A stretch of DNA of 64,000 bases. It comes from Argyresthia goedartella (taxonomy: Eukaryota; Arthropoda; Insecta; Lepidoptera; Argyresthiidae). Within the stretch, counting starts at the first letter, position 1. Every line of letters starts with the position of its first letter. The notes below the pieces were generated by a model. The model was not told the origin of the DNA. It did no database searches and saw only the letters and a program-made list of their open reading frames with translations. The translations under genes were made by a program, and so were the position numbers. The stretch is taken from assembly GCA_949825045.1 (NCBI GenBank), contig OX463806.1, forward strand, positions 42,184,208 through 42,248,207, written 5' to 3'. This document shows, piece by piece, positions 11,401 to 26,400 of the stretch.

Positions 11401-14400
11401 AATGTCTCAACAAAAAAAGGCCCATCGTCTCTATATTTTTAGACATGAGCAAAGCCTTTGACTTCGTAAATCATAATATCCTTTTAAGTAAATTAGAGAG
11501 ATACGGAATAAGAGGTATTGCATACAATTGGATAAAAAGCTATTTACAAGATAGGAAACAATGCACAGAAATCTCTAAGATAAACATGATCCAAAAACAA
11601 TCAATCAAACAAAGGTTTCGATCAGAATATAGAGTAAATAGTACCGGAGTGCCGCAAGGAAGTATCTTGGGACCCTTGTTATTCTTGCTCTACATAAATG
11701 ATTTGCCAAACTCAATAAACCACCAATGCATACTATTCGCTGATGATACGACGCTAATATTTGAAGGTACGCCATTAGAAACATTTCAACAAGAAATCAA
11801 TGACTCTCTTACGTCTGTTGTAAAATGGATGGAACACAATAATTTAAAATTAAATATAAATAAAACCAAATTAATACAATTCAGTCCATACCAAGCACAA
11901 TCTTTACCATTAAACATCGAATATAATAATAACAAAGTAGGTAAGACAGAGACAACAAAATTTTTAGGAATTACCTTGGACCAACATCTGAATTGGAAAA
12001 GCCATGTAGAGTCAGTTTGCAATAGGGTGAACCGTTTCGTCTTTGCCATACGACGAATAAGAATGACTGTCTCAGTAAGAGCATCTATCACAGCGTATCA
12101 TGGGTATGTATCGTCAGTCTTGGCATATGGCCTTATTCTATGGGGAAACTCTGTCGATGTAGACAAGGCGTTTATAGTGCAAAAGAAATGCATCAGGGCA
12201 ATATGCGGAGTAGGGTCGAGGGATAGCTGTAAACCACTATTTAAAAAATTACGAATACTGACGTTACCTTGTCTCTACATCAGAGAAATTTGTACATTTG
12301 TAGTGCAATACAGAGACTACTTTCCAAAAAATTCAGATATTTATGAGAGACAAACCCGCCACAAAGATAAACTATATGTGCCTTACAGCAGCATGGACTT
12401 ATGCAGCAAAAATGTATACTGCATGGCCATTAAAATATTTAATAAGTTACCTGACGAAATAAAACAGGATGAAAGTTGTGTAGTTTTTAAGAACAAATTG
12501 ACAAACTGGTTGCTGAATAAATGTTTTTATAATGTACGTGAATTTCTAGAAAATAAAAATTATTAAAAATGTAAATCACATGACACATACTATGTATACC
12601 AATTGGTTCAATTATTTTATTATTATTTTTCCGATGACATATTATGCTCCTGTTTAATTTTATTTTATTTTATTTTGTAATAATTTAATTTAATTTGTTA
12701 ATTTGTAAATATTGTGAATATTTGTACACCGTACTATACGGTAAGATACACCGCACGCAATGAAAGTATTATAAATATCTCCACCTACTGTATACGTGTA
12801 TTTAAGCAAATAAACGATCTGAATCTGAATCTGAGACAATCTGACAAAGTAAACTGTTACTATAGGTAATAAAAAACCTAGTTTGAAAATTGTGTCCATG
12901 GCGACCAGACTGTCGGAGAAAGAAGATCACCGACTCACCAAAGGTGCCGTAGCCTCCGTCGGTGCGGTCTACGTTGATGAAGAACGGCTCGTCGATGGTA
13001 CCCGCCTCAGAGCTGGCATGGCAGGTGTAGTCACCCTCATCGTTGAATTCTGCCTTCTGGATGCTGAGCGAGGCGCTGCGAGCGGTGGGGGGGACGAGCA
13101 CCAGCTCGCCTGTTGAAGGAGATACTAATTAAACTCTGCTCTTATTCCAGCGTATTTCTTTCTTTCGATTATCTCATGAAGTTCGGGGTAAGAATTGCAA
13201 TTCAAGCGAATTGATAAGGAAATGACTCTAACTAGAGAAGAGAGTTACAGAGACAAGTCAACAACATGTCGATCATCGATTCTAGACAAGAACTCAAATG
13301 CACCTCAATTTCTATGAAACATTCTATCTAATCTGCGGTTAGGTTAAGTTTATAGGTTAGTTTAATTTCTTATTACTTGCCTTTCACAATCGAGACAAAA
13401 GGCTCCGGGTACCCACTGGCCCTGCACTCGATACTGACAGGTTCTCCCATGATCACAGTCTGTTCCGGAGACGGCAGAATCATTAGCTCGGGCGGGGATC
13501 GAACCTTGATCACCGCGCTGGCAGAGTTGGTACCCGCGACGTTGGTAGCCGAGCAAGTGTATTGGCCCTCGTCGTTCACAGCAATCTTGTTGAAACTGGG
13601 AAAAGGGCATAGAATACCTAAACATGCAACTACATCTTCCCAGATTCGTTTGCGGTTTGCTTTAGGCCAATATCGGTAACGGTGGGCGTGTAATTTCTTC
13701 TGACCCTCAATGCCTTTGAGAACACTTTCGGTTAATGCGAATGTCACATAAGAAGGCAAACGTTTCCACATACCATATGCCATTTAATGTCATGCCAACA
13801 ATGTCATTTAAACAAGTGGCATGAGAAGAACTCTAACCTCTATAAACCAATGTTTGTTAGGAGTTTCCTGAGTGAAGTTAGACCTGGACTTACCTCAATA
13901 TATTCTGTGGCAGGATCTGCGTCTCATTGGAGAAGGCTCGTCCACCGCTGCGGTCCCACATGACCTCTGGCACGGGGTTGCCTCCCACCACGCGGCAGTA
14001 TAACTTGGTCTGGCCTCCGAGAGCGACAGCGATTTCACCCTCCGGGTAGATCTCTACGCGAGGAGGCTCTCTCTCTGTGAATGTGACACTTTAGCAATAG
14101 GAGGAAGTGGCAATCTCTGTGGATATAAACTAAGTTCAGCATACGGAGGAATCGACAATGGATTACTGTCTCGTGTGAGTCTGGTCTACGCGATGTCGTC
14201 GTGATCGTGTTACAGCATTGCATTACTAAGAGCAGGAAATCTACATTATTTCATCTCACCGAATTTTGTCAGTGTTATTCCTGTGAATATTAAATTCTAA
14301 TTTCAAGATGGACTCACTTTCAACGCCAATAAAGAAGTAGACGCTGGCAACAGAACTCCCTTGGACCTGTCCTTCGCATAGGTAGTAGCCTTCGTCATCC

Positions 14401-17400
14401 TCGCGAGCCTCGTTGATAACGAGAGAGTTCTCGCGCTGGTTCACTTCCTTCGTCGGCTCAGCCTACCAGGAGAAACATATGATTCAATAGGATGACTAAC
14501 TCGGGTAACAAATGGTAGCCATGTTTTATAAAAAAGAAAAAAAATATGGAACAGACACGCCACTTAGCGTATTGCGGGGCTTTAAAATATAAAGATCGTC
14601 TCCGCAACTGGCTTTTAGTCGCTGATCAACGCTGACCCATTTCTGACAATCGAATTTGCAGTCCATTGCAGAGCAATATGTGGCTGGATGTAAATGTAAA
14701 TGTGAAAAAATATGTGAATGTAAATCTTAAAAATATCATATCTCACCTTTGACCAGTGGATCGTAGGTAGCGGATAGCCACTCGGCAGGCAGGGTACCTC
14801 CACAGTCCCACCGGTCGGTACTGATAGTCGAGAGTACGGCACGGTGACGTTGGGTTGGCCTGAGGATGGCGGCAGGCTCATCACAGACACGACTACGGAT
14901 ACTGGGGCGACGCCAGGTTGAGTGGACTGGCAGATGTATACGCCTTGGTTGAGTGGGATCGCACCTTCTATCGTCAGTACGCCGCCGTGGTCGACGAGGT
15001 TAGTCTCAAATTCGAGTTGGTCTTGCCTGAAAAAGTGTTCTTATTATGTGTCGTTTGTGTTATCGCTTTATATTTACGGGATACCCAGTAGGACTTGCTT
15101 GTGTAGTGTAGTTCATTGCATTTTCCCGAAATTATAACCTTTATCGTCCATATTACCTGAGCAAATGTTTGCCTGTTTCTCTTATTTGTTAAAATCAAGT
15201 CTTAAATTAAAGAGCACTACCTCTCTTTGTGCGCTGCCTACCCTTTTATAATACTATTTGCTATAATGCCTTGGGTTGCTGGAAGAAATATCTTTTGAAA
15301 GATAAGCTTGCCTTGAAATATATGTAAACAATAAAGAATTTCTGAATTCTTAGGAAACACAGGCATAATTATAAGATTATCTGTACCATTTTGTTTGTGC
15401 CTACCGTTCAAGAAACTAAGAAACGGTTTAATTCCACTTACCGCAGCCACCTGATGGACTCCGCTGGAATGTTGACGGTGCCAGTGCAGACAACCTTCGT
15501 GTTGCCACCTTCGTTCACGTTAACCGCCGGCACGCTCAGCGTCAATCGGTCGCGAGGCCTCGAGGGTCGCGGACGTACGGTGATCACGGTGTTGCGATAG
15601 TCCGTGCCTGCTTGATTGCTCGCCATGCAGCTGAGGATAGTAGTTAGGGTATTGGTGCGTATTCATTAAACATCGTCATTACTAATCGGCTTACTTTTAA
15701 CCACTGCCGGGTCCTGCTAGGATACCCTGTGTCGTGGGAACAGACACCAGGTTTTACCCGCGGCTGTAGTTCGAACCTGTGCTTGTTGGGAAGAGGCTAA
15801 TACATTACGTAATAGTATTAGTGCTCTTTCACACTATGCAGGGTGATAGTCGCGCGAATGCCACGCTATTGTCGCGCTTCTGAGCAGCGCTGATTTCCAT
15901 ATTAATCTCAGCCGCGCGACTGCCGCCTTGTATGAAAGCACACTTATAGTCCGACCGATTCCAGAAGACTCCCGACTGAATTAATAAAAAACATTTTTGA
16001 AAATAGAACCAATGGCTATTGGACAAGGTATATATAATTCAAACTGTCTGTTAAGTTTGTCAGTTGGTACGTTTGACTCTTTCAGATTTCAGAGCACCAA
16101 TGTTAAAAAAAATGTAATATCTTGTAAAAAATATAGACCTGTACTCTCCCGCATCATCCTCAGTGACAGCTTCAATGAGAAGCGTGTTGGCGGTGACCAC
16201 AGCAGTCGGCGGCAGCGCGCGTCCGTCCGCGCGGCGCCAGTAGACGCGCGGGGCGGGGTTGCCACGCGCCGAGCACACCAGCTCCACTCGATCGCCCTCG
16301 TAGTGCTCGTTGTATGCCGGGGTTATCGCCACCGATGGGGCGGCCATTTGGTTTCCTGAGAACAAAACTAACTTAGCCAATGCTTTTCCCAATAATGGTT
16401 GGTTGCAGAGACACACCGCCTTATTCATAAAACTTATCAAACCTATGATAGCTAAAATGTGGGTGCGCCAAAGTTGACCTAAAATTTCTACCTCGATTAT
16501 TGTTACTCCGAAAAATTTGTTACTACAATTTTTCATCCTAACAATCACTATTAATAACTACTCTGTTCCTAATGTTATTAATTCCGAATCATTCAACTTC
16601 ATAATGTCGGTAACAATAAACATCTATTGTACTACTATTTGTTTTCCTATATTTTCTCAAAATAACTGTTTTTTACACTATTATTCGAAATCATATATTT
16701 GTTATGTAGAATTGTTTTTATTCTAAAATTTGCAGATGAAAGATAATTGCAATTAATTAGGTCAATGTCGCTACCGAAATCGACATCTGGGCAGTAGGTA
16801 GGTTAGGTTAGGTTAGAACATGTAAAAACTACAAAAAACACTGTTTTCAGAACGAAACCTTCCTACCTATAAGTCAGAATAGGATACTATTAGGTCAGTG
16901 ACGCTACCGAAACCGACATCTGGGCAGTAGGTAGGTTAGGTTAGGTTAGAACATGTAGAAACAACAAAAAACTACTATAAAAAATACTACTTTGGAACTA
17001 AACATACCAACCAAAAGTCAAATTATGGTCCTGTTAGGTCAGTGTTGCTACCGAAATCAACATCTGGACAATAGGTAGGTTAGGTTCGGTTAGAACATGT
17101 AAAAACTACAAAAAACACTACTTTGGAACTAAACATACCAACCAAAAGTCAAATGGTTCTGTTAGGTCAGTATTGCTTATGCTTTAACAATATTATGAAA
17201 AACATGTTTATGAATGACAACATTATGGTAAAAAACACTTAGGAGTTTAGATCAGTTTAGTAGTAATATTAGTAATAAAAAAAATCGGAAACCAGAGTGT
17301 AATGATCTTCGTCGGTAGTACTAGAAATTGTATGAACGAAAAAATTAGGAACCAAAATTTTCGGAAGAGTGATCATTCGGAGTACAAATCGTTAGTAAGA

Positions 17401-20400
17401 CCATTTTCGGAAGTTAGACTTTAGTTGAGCCAATATGGACCCCTAAAATGTGCTTTGTCGTTTTCTCACAAACACAAATTTCTAAGTGACAGACAAAGAC
17501 AAACGAATTATAACGGCATTATAGTTAAAATAGGTTTATAAAAAGACGTTTATGAATAAGGCGGACAATGTATACATGTGGCCTTTTTGTAAATACTTCA
17601 TTTTCGCTATCACCATCATCGGCATAAATTTGAAATCGTTTAGCGATTTGCAAGATGAAAATTGAACGTTTTTAGCTACTAAAGAAAAGAGGAATGTTAC
17701 CTTTGGCCCAAAATATCCGAGCAGCGAAAACTGTTCCATGTATCAGCGTAAAATATATTTAAAACATCGGATTAGCAAAATCAAAAAAATATGAGTTTAA
17801 ACAAAAAATATATATGGTTCAACTAACCAGGCACTTGCAGAGTAGCAGAGGCTTGGTTCGTGGACAGCCCATCGTTGGCCTGACAGATGTAACGGCCGCT
17901 GTCTGATTCCTTCAAGCTTACGATGCGGATCAGACCCAGCGTCTCGTCGACTATCGTTCTGCTCTGCGGCAACTCCCCGCCTTCTTTGGACCAGGTAACT
18001 TTGAGTGGCGCTCTAGTCATTCTGCTTTGAGCTTCGCAGGTGAAGTTGACGCTGCCTCCGACTTCTTGTATCTTGATGGTCTTGCCGGTGATCCGGACTG
18101 TGACGGTGCTCTCGGGGTAAGGCAGGCGCGGAGTGGTCTCTGTAACGCTGGACTCGCCATCATCTGTTAATCAGTCGAAGATTGTCAAATCAACTCTTGC
18201 ATGAGTGGCCATTTATGAGCTATGATAACACTTTATGCGTTCAGGAACATCTGTTAGGCAACAATTACTCAAAAGAATCTGGATTATTATCAACTATCAA
18301 AATGCAAGTTCAACTGTGCTATTTATAAATGTAAATCACCATATTTTCTATATGTCATATCTAACATTCAAACTAACGTGTATGTCTGTGTAATTATAGG
18401 TATAACAAATTCAATTTAAGAAAATAAAGGTAGTAAAAGTTTAATAAAATTAGGCTACGATAAACAAACAGACATATATTTTTGCATGATTCGTTGACAG
18501 AATTAGCATATAACCAACATAACAATCAACATATAGGTAGGTAAACGATCATTTCAGCGAATAGCGATTTCTATCTACAGCTAAAAACTGGCGATAGACA
18601 CACTCAACAGTCATGATCCGAAGAAGATTAGGAGATTGAGCAATGAGCATCCATTAAATCTGAAACTATCTACAATGATTTAAAAATTAACGCCAGTGAC
18701 CTCGTAACCCAGTTGACCCTGATGGCACCTTGTAAGTAACAGTAGTATAGTTGGCCTTATTGGAAATGGCGCGACACTACGTTGCTTCTAGGAAAGAGAA
18801 ATAAGTAAACCGATATCCAAAAATGGGAATGATAGGAACACATAATGAGACAACAGATTCCAGAACCGGCAGAGAGGACGACATCCAGGGAAGCAGGCAC
18901 TGTTTGCGGGGATCGTAACATAGTTAGTCATTAAATGAGACAGAAAGCTGAATGAGACCATTGAGACATTGACCGATGCAGTATTCGCATGGAGCGTGAC
19001 TCCGTGGTACCTGTCTCCGAGAGTCTGCTGGTCAGCATTCCTAACGTGGAGCCCGTGCGAGTGATGGTATGGCACTCAACGATCTGTCCCTCACTCCGCG
19101 TGTCCCAGACCGTGCCCCACTCGAGTTCGCCATTCCAGCCTCCTCTATTCAGCTCCGACTGGTAAAACAACTTCGGCGGCGAGATCTTCCTCCCCTCGAA
19201 ATACAACTGCATGGTGAGAGGCTCCGCCGCTTTATACTTGCATGTGATGGTAACGTTTCGGAAATGCGAGTCCGTATCGCCGCCGTAGATTGTTGGGAGT
19301 AGCTCCATGACTAAACCTAGTCGTTTTGTAACAAAAACGGTTTAGTACAAGACCATGATTTGGGCCGCCCAGACGTAGAAATATTGATACGTATCTTAAA
19401 GTACCATCGATTGAAATCCTAGGTCAATCGGAATAAAAAGGTTAGTGGTGGGTTTATTTTTTAGTGCTTTTGATGGAATTGATGGTCAGTGTTATATCAG
19501 AAATTCATAAATGCTTTTCATGTGGTAACTGCTGAAATCTACGCCTACTACTTCATTACTTACCAAGAGAAGTACAGTCGCGTCCAGTGTACGGTGGTCG
19601 ACAATCACAGATGGTTTCTCCGTAGGGGCCGACGTGGCAGCCGTGCCCATTGCAGTTGCACTTTCGGCAGCGACCAGGCTGGTCGCTGTAGTACCCAGGA
19701 GTACAGCTCTCGCAGCTAGTGCCAGTGTAGCCTTCGGGGCAGCGGCAGATCTGTGCGGCACGGATATTCACGCGTCAAGAAAAGTTGAAATCGACTCTGG
19801 AATTTCATTCATAGATCATCAAATTAACTAGTTTGGAAAAATTACTAAAGTTTCATTTGTTTCGTCCGTAGCCTAGCGGTATTCGCACATCTGAAACTAT
19901 CGTGCGACTTATAGAGTCAGCCAGTGAAGTAATTCTAAAGTCTAGATATCATAGCTGAAGGAGAAACTGGTACACATGCTTTAACTTTTGCAATAAAAAC
20001 CTATGCTCGTTAACAAGAAAAGTAAATCACAATGGTTATGAATGGAAACACTATCAGCAGCCTGACCTCAACTTTCTTTGCTGGACGTCCGTAGTCTCCC
20101 TCCATCGCTGTGTCCATGGACACGTCGGCTATAGCCGTCGATTGAATATGACTATCCGGTAAAGTTACTGGCGTGGCTCGTATTAGAACTCTGCGCAAAT
20201 TCTTTAATACGTTCATGAATTCCAAACGGCTTATTCGGTCATGGGTTTCCAAATTGAACCAGGCATCTTCAGTCAACAGGATTTTGTAAACCTGAAAGAA
20301 AAAACAGTTTACTACCGACACAAAAAATCCTGTATTGATCGAAAAGATTCTTGCTGGGGTTAGCGTCAAAGACGAAGACTTTAGTCAGCCGACAAAAACA

Positions 20401-23400
20401 GTTTAAACATAACACGGCTATGTTGAGTGGGAACATGGCTGATAGACAATAAACTTGCCGTGCTTGACTACGTAATTTGTCAATGTTTAAACTGTATTTA
20501 GCAGATGTCAAAAGTCTGGTGGTCGTCCTTAAATTTCTGGTTGCTAAGCCGTGAAACTAATTGAACATGTTTTTTATGGGTACCAAACTGAGAACATCAT
20601 TTCGAGATAATGTTCTTAACTAAATAATGTCATTCCCATGAAAAAAGATTACAGGATTACTGAAATATCCGTAAAAACATAATATCATTAATTTTTCCTC
20701 TAAAGTATAGTTTGTTCAAATTCTGTTAAGTTGGCTGTCCTGTGAATCTATCAAGTGTCCTGTCAGATGTCAGTATAAACGTAAACAAATACTAATTATA
20801 TTTTTTTAGTCAAAAAACACCCAGCAAATACTGGGAACAAGTGATGTCACTAAGAGTGTTATTTTAAAATCATTTGAGAACTAATTAGTCAGATTCTATT
20901 GTTCGAAATATTATATTATTTTCGTTTAAAGTTCTTGAAAAATTCAAATTAGTGGCGCATTCTTTCACCTTTCCTTCCTTCAACGTTAATTTTCTTTCTA
21001 CCTACTTCCTACTTCGATTTCATACTACTAATTAATACGAGACTACAGAGACCTTTATGTGGTATACCTCGATGGTATAGTATGGTGCATATTCTAAACC
21101 TCGATTGCTTAGTATACTCTTGAGAGTAAAGGATGTATATTGATAACTTACCAAGCTTTCCCCATCACTCAAGACATTCGGGTTGGTCCAATACACACTG
21201 ACTCCGTCTCCGACTAGTACGGCGTCTATGCCCGGGGAGGAAACCGAGTCGTCGCTGTAGCCGGAGTTGAACGTCTGTGTTAGTGAGATGTAACCGCCGT
21301 AGGATAGCACTCGGTTGCCTGTTAAAAGGTTTTGTTCTTTTGTAGTGCTTCAAGTAAAAAAGAGCTTCAAGTAAAAATGAGATTGAAGTAAAATCTATTA
21401 ACCAGCTTCAGTCAGCTTTCTGAACTCGTAATTTTAAAGTGTAACGAACAAGACGTAAAAGAGAAAATGAAAAAAATTTAAATAACTGAATGCAAGAAAC
21501 AGAATCTAGTGATTACAACCATAACTTAGAAGGCACAAATACGGTAAAGCAGATTGATAAAGATCCCATTAAAGAAAATCAAGCTGTTGAGATCTAGCAG
21601 GATATTAAAAAGTGTTAAATTTACGACTACACTGAAAACAATTTATAACTATGCTTAACAAGTCAACGCCTAACTCCGCTTACAGGTTATTTACGGAAGT
21701 TAACGACTTGCCCTGATCGATCGACAAATCGTAAAACTATTTCCATACCCCCATATCATTAAAATACTTGGATTGCACATGAAAATTTTTGGCCTCGCGT
21801 CAAAAGATTTTTCACATTTCATATGCTGAAAAAGATTTACCTGAGAAGTTAGGCAGCGACCAGTAGAGATCTTTGTCTGGCTGGAAACTGAAGACGTACA
21901 ACAGTTCACTCTCATTTTCAGCTGATACAAATTGGTTGTTGATGACGGTATCGGCTTCCAGGTTCATCAAGGTGTAGCCTCCGTAGTCATAGCCGATCAC
22001 CGGCGCTGGTATTGGTATGATGCTGTAGTGTGACGCCTGTAGAATGGTAAAAGAAAAATGATATGTGGCTAAAGAGACGTCATGCAGCCGATTTGATGTG
22101 AGCAAACTAGTGAGCATGGAGAAGGGAAACATTAAAATTATCTGTCCGGTTATGTCCATCAAACTGTGAGAGGGAACCCACTGTGGTGTATAGTTAGGCC
22201 TTGTGCCAAAGAACGTGGTAGGAACATTTTGGATTTAGAACTTTCCGCTAGGATCGCTGATTGTTGCCATGCAATATTGTCGTCTACGTTCTGTATGCAG
22301 CGTGCTGCGGTCAAAATACGTAGAGGTACATCCAGGCCAGTTCATTAACGGCACTGCACTCCCTAGTGCCGCAGTAACGGTAGTCCGAAACTGCCGGGGC
22401 GGCATCTCTCGCAGTACTGGCCCTCTAGGTTCTGTTTGCAGGTTCACCAACTGTCAAAATGTCCAGGTGTTCGACACTTACCGCACTGCACTCCGTAGTG
22501 ACGCCCGAGCAATAGCAGGGCGTGCATCCGTCCGGGTTGTCACCATCCAGCCCGAAGGTGCCGGGCCGGCATCGCTCGCAGTACTGGCCTTCGACGTTCT
22601 GTTTGCAGCGGCACCGGCCGTTTTCGCAATCGCCGAACTGGCCTCGGGGGTCGCAGCTGAAATCAGACGTCATGTTAATCATCTTTATCGGCCTTGTCGT
22701 TGTTCTTCAAGATCAACTGAAGTGGTTGCTTCTACTTTTAATACCAGAAGGTTTACTCATTCATATCTAATAAAAATCATGGAAAAATTACAGCTATCTG
22801 ATACATCAATTAAAACTTCTATTTGTGGATTCTAGTAAGCAAATAATGAGGATCTGTCTCGTTATAAGAAAACCCTATTAAACTACCTTTCACTAGTATT
22901 AAATTCTACGACAAAAATACTAAGATTTACCTATTAAAACAACATGATGGCAACTCCGTACCTTTGGCTTATTACGTAGTAATATAATTAATATTATTGT
23001 AGCTGTGCTCTGGCATAAAAGATATGTACCTCTACATCTGTGCATCCTGCTTTAGTGCCCTGTAATAGAGCCTTTAGAGTGCCGTAATGACCTCACGAAC
23101 CTAGATGCACAGATATTCTGACCTTCTGATTCTGATTCTGATCCTTCCTCCTCTAGTACCCCTCTATTGCTGAAACTGTGCTGTCACCTCCGAATATCTC
23201 CCCCGGTCTTTCGGCAGGCGGCACGGGCGACCATGCTGTATCAACAACTCACCGACAGTCATACGGGCGTTCAGGTCTCGAGGGTCTGTATGGCGGCTCG
23301 GTCGGCCGAGGCTGGTAGACCGGCACGCAGTTCTCATAGGCATCCTTCTGGTACCCCTCGCGGCAGACCTCGCAGCTTTCGCCAGCGGTGTTGTCTTTGC

Positions 23401-26400
23401 AGTCCTGATGATCATAATAATTTCACGTATTTGTGTAAAGTCCATTCGCTTAGACAGTGTTGCTCACCCGCAACACTACGCTCACTCAAACTAACAACGG
23501 TTTTCATGATCTTACGGTGACATATAAATCCTTTGACAAAAGGAGGCACGTGCCAATTCGGCGTGACCGTAGTTATACGAAAGCACTTTAGATAAAATCC
23601 GTTATTTGTTACAACTTCAGTGTCCCGTAAAGTAGAGGACAGGTCTTGGACAGCTATTTGGATTCGAATTTATTTACCTGACAGATACCGGTCTCAGGGT
23701 GACACATGTTTGAATGTCCGTTGCAGTTGCAGGGCTCACATTGCTGTAAGTATAGGCCTTTGTCGTTCCTGTAAATATTAATTTGTTATTTACATTTACT
23801 CTGAATGTTATTCTCATAAATTAATGATAACAATTTGAGCTGAGCTGAGCTGAGCTGAGAAATATAATCAAGATGGCAAATGAGAAAGACTGTATAATTT
23901 TTGAGTGGATGAAAATATGTTGAATTAGTTATCATAGAAGGGGACAAGTAGAATATCAAATAGTAAAAACGGAATTCGAAGAAATATAGACGACAAAGTA
24001 GTGTGCAATGTGCTTTGGATTTATAGGTAGGTATATTGTGTGGAGTTGTAAAGTAACCTTGTGTATCCTGGAGCACAATCCTCGCAGGAGCTGCCAGTGT
24101 ACATGACTGGGCAAGAACACTGCTCCACGTGCAATGCCTGGGGTCCGCTCCCGTACGGCACTGCTGTGTCGATGCTGGCGGACACCAGGGAAGCCAGCTC
24201 CGAGCCAGGGGAGAAGGACGCCTTGATGAGAATGAGTTCTACGTCGGCTAATGCCATTAGAAGGTATTCGCGCTGGATTTCCGTGCCGTCGGGCCTGCGT
24301 TATAGATGGTTTTATTAGAATCCTGGTTACAGATGAGACATATTGGTGTATCTGAAAGTTTGTATTTTAAAGAATGATTGTGGTCTGCGTCAAATGGATG
24401 CACTTCGTGGAGGTCTAAAGACACTTCAGGGAATACGGTAGTGGGGTAGAACCAGGAAAACAACTACAAAAAAAACAGCCAAGTGTGAGATGTACTCGTG
24501 CAACGAGGATGCCGCACAAATCGCATATTTTTATTACTGTAGTACAAACGCATTCCTTTACTTGTGGTATATGACCTTGCTTCTTGACAAATTTAATGAT
24601 TCTAGTTCAATAGGAAGTAACGTCTAGGTTTTGATTCCCTTGCGTGTATCAAGCAAACGGCCGTATTTTTTGATTCCATTGAACTAGTTTAAGTTTAACT
24701 TTTTCATAACTTTGTGGGACCACAGATCTGACCTAATTGATATTAATTTCAACTTGGTACTTTCACGCGTTCCTGAGAAAAAGGGGTTTTGACAGGCGGT
24801 CGTAAAGACAGACGAACGGAATTCATCCTATAAGGGTTCCTGTTTTCCTTTTAAGAAACTTAAAAGAAAAAATGGAACCGCAAAAATATTTGAAACATAC
24901 CGTTTCCAGTTGGGTCCCTCCAGGAATTCCACATCTCCATTTAAGAAGCCGTCGTCGTTCAACGAGAAATTACCGAAGTAATTTATGGTGAGTTGATTTT
25001 GCTGAAAACAAATTAAAAAAGTTGAAATTTACATATTCGTACTAAACTGGTGACACAGTAAAATCATACAGAAGTCCTGTATTTTTTTTTGTTAAAAATA
25101 AAAAGTTCCAAGCCTTGATTTTATTTCTCAAGCAGTAGAATCAAAGGAAAACTCCGAAAGCCATCCTAAAATAACTCTTTGTCAAGTATAAAACGCATGA
25201 CGGTCGAAAAGTACTGCACAGTGAAATATGTTTTATTAACTTAACAGACTAGAGAATTTTAAAGGTATTTGCTATCCTAATTACTTTTACATATATACCA
25301 TGAATAGATTGAATGGGTACAATTTTGTCCTCCGCACTGCAAAAGCAGTCATTTTCCCGTTGTAGGTTTTAAATTTTATTACCATGGCTGAGGTTCAAAA
25401 TCAAAAAACCTCAAAACAGGATTCGGTTGTGGACAGGTTATAATAATAATAATACCTTGGACACTACTTACACACATTGATCTAGCCCCAAACTAGGATT
25501 CCCTGTTTCTTGGGTACTAGACAACGATAGACATACTTATATAGATAAATATTATACTTAGATAGATAAACAACCATGACTAGGGTACAAACATCCGTTC
25601 TCAACAAAAAAAAAATGCCCCCACCGGGACTCGGACCCGGGACCCTTCTTAGGCAGGGTCACTGCCGACTCGGCCATTCGGGTCGTCAAGTTAAGTGTGA
25701 CATGGTTGTGATCCTTCCAAATATTAAGACTAGAGGTAAGGCATAGCCCTACCGCTTAACCACTTACCACTTACCACTTACCGGTCAAAAGCATACAAAT
25801 CACTGGTGTGTTTAGTTAAACTGTATTGCGAAGACCCTATAAAGTTTTACCGTGTTACCACAAAAAATATTAAACAGCGTTTAACCTCAAAACAAACGTC
25901 AAATCCCATACATATTTGTTTTTAAACAAGTGTTGAACAGTAGTTTATTTTTTTTGTGGTAAGGCCCATTATGTTTTGGCTTGTGTTGAAACGATTAACA
26001 AAAAATTCGAAAATTTACTAGGTACCAATAAATTCGAAATGACTGCCAAAGTGGATGGATGTCCACCAAATTGTGTTTGGATAAATGATCACCTTCTTTT
26101 TATGTTTTGTGTACTTAAGTTTATGTTTTAAGTATTTTTTGTTGTTCTTACATGTTCAACCTAACACGAAGGATAAAGGGGGCTTCGCTTCGCTCACCCC
26201 CTTTACCCTTCACCTGAGCTACCGCAGTATTTTGCCCTGATATTTTCGGCAACTTTTGGTGGACATTTAGCCAATTTGGGTAGGAAAAAATATTTTGGTG
26301 GTCATTATATTTGTTGCCTTATGTTTTATAGCCAAGAGAGAACATAGTCACTAATTATCTTCTACCAACGACACGGATAGAGAAGGTCAGCTTGGATGGT

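Larger units (their letters stand above)
7700..12837 (+). mobile_element. CR1-type non-LTR retrotransposon, nearly complete
   Basis: Lies on the plus strand in the intron between trol exons 46 and 47, opposite to the host gene. Two overlapping ORFs (8107-9669 and 9641-12566), an AATAAA-like signal near 12808 and a 3' end of repeated GAATCT units (12817-12835), as in CR1 elements, which end in short repeats rather than poly-A. The 5' limit is uncertain: a tRNA-like segment at about 7850-7935 may be an older SINE or part of the 5' end. Intact ORF1 and one frameshift in ORF2 suggest a fairly recent insertion. Confidence 0.85.

Noticed and set aside
16060..16548. 162-codon minus-strand ORF taken as one protein
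   Set aside because: Only 16139-16355 shows Ig residues; the rest is intron read-through beyond the splice sites.
22269..22835. 188-codon plus-strand ORF
   Set aside because: Antisense shadow of the laminin-EGF exon 33 and its copy.
23164..23520. 117-codon plus-strand and 93-codon minus-strand ORFs
   Set aside because: Out-of-frame readings of the laminin-EGF exon 32.
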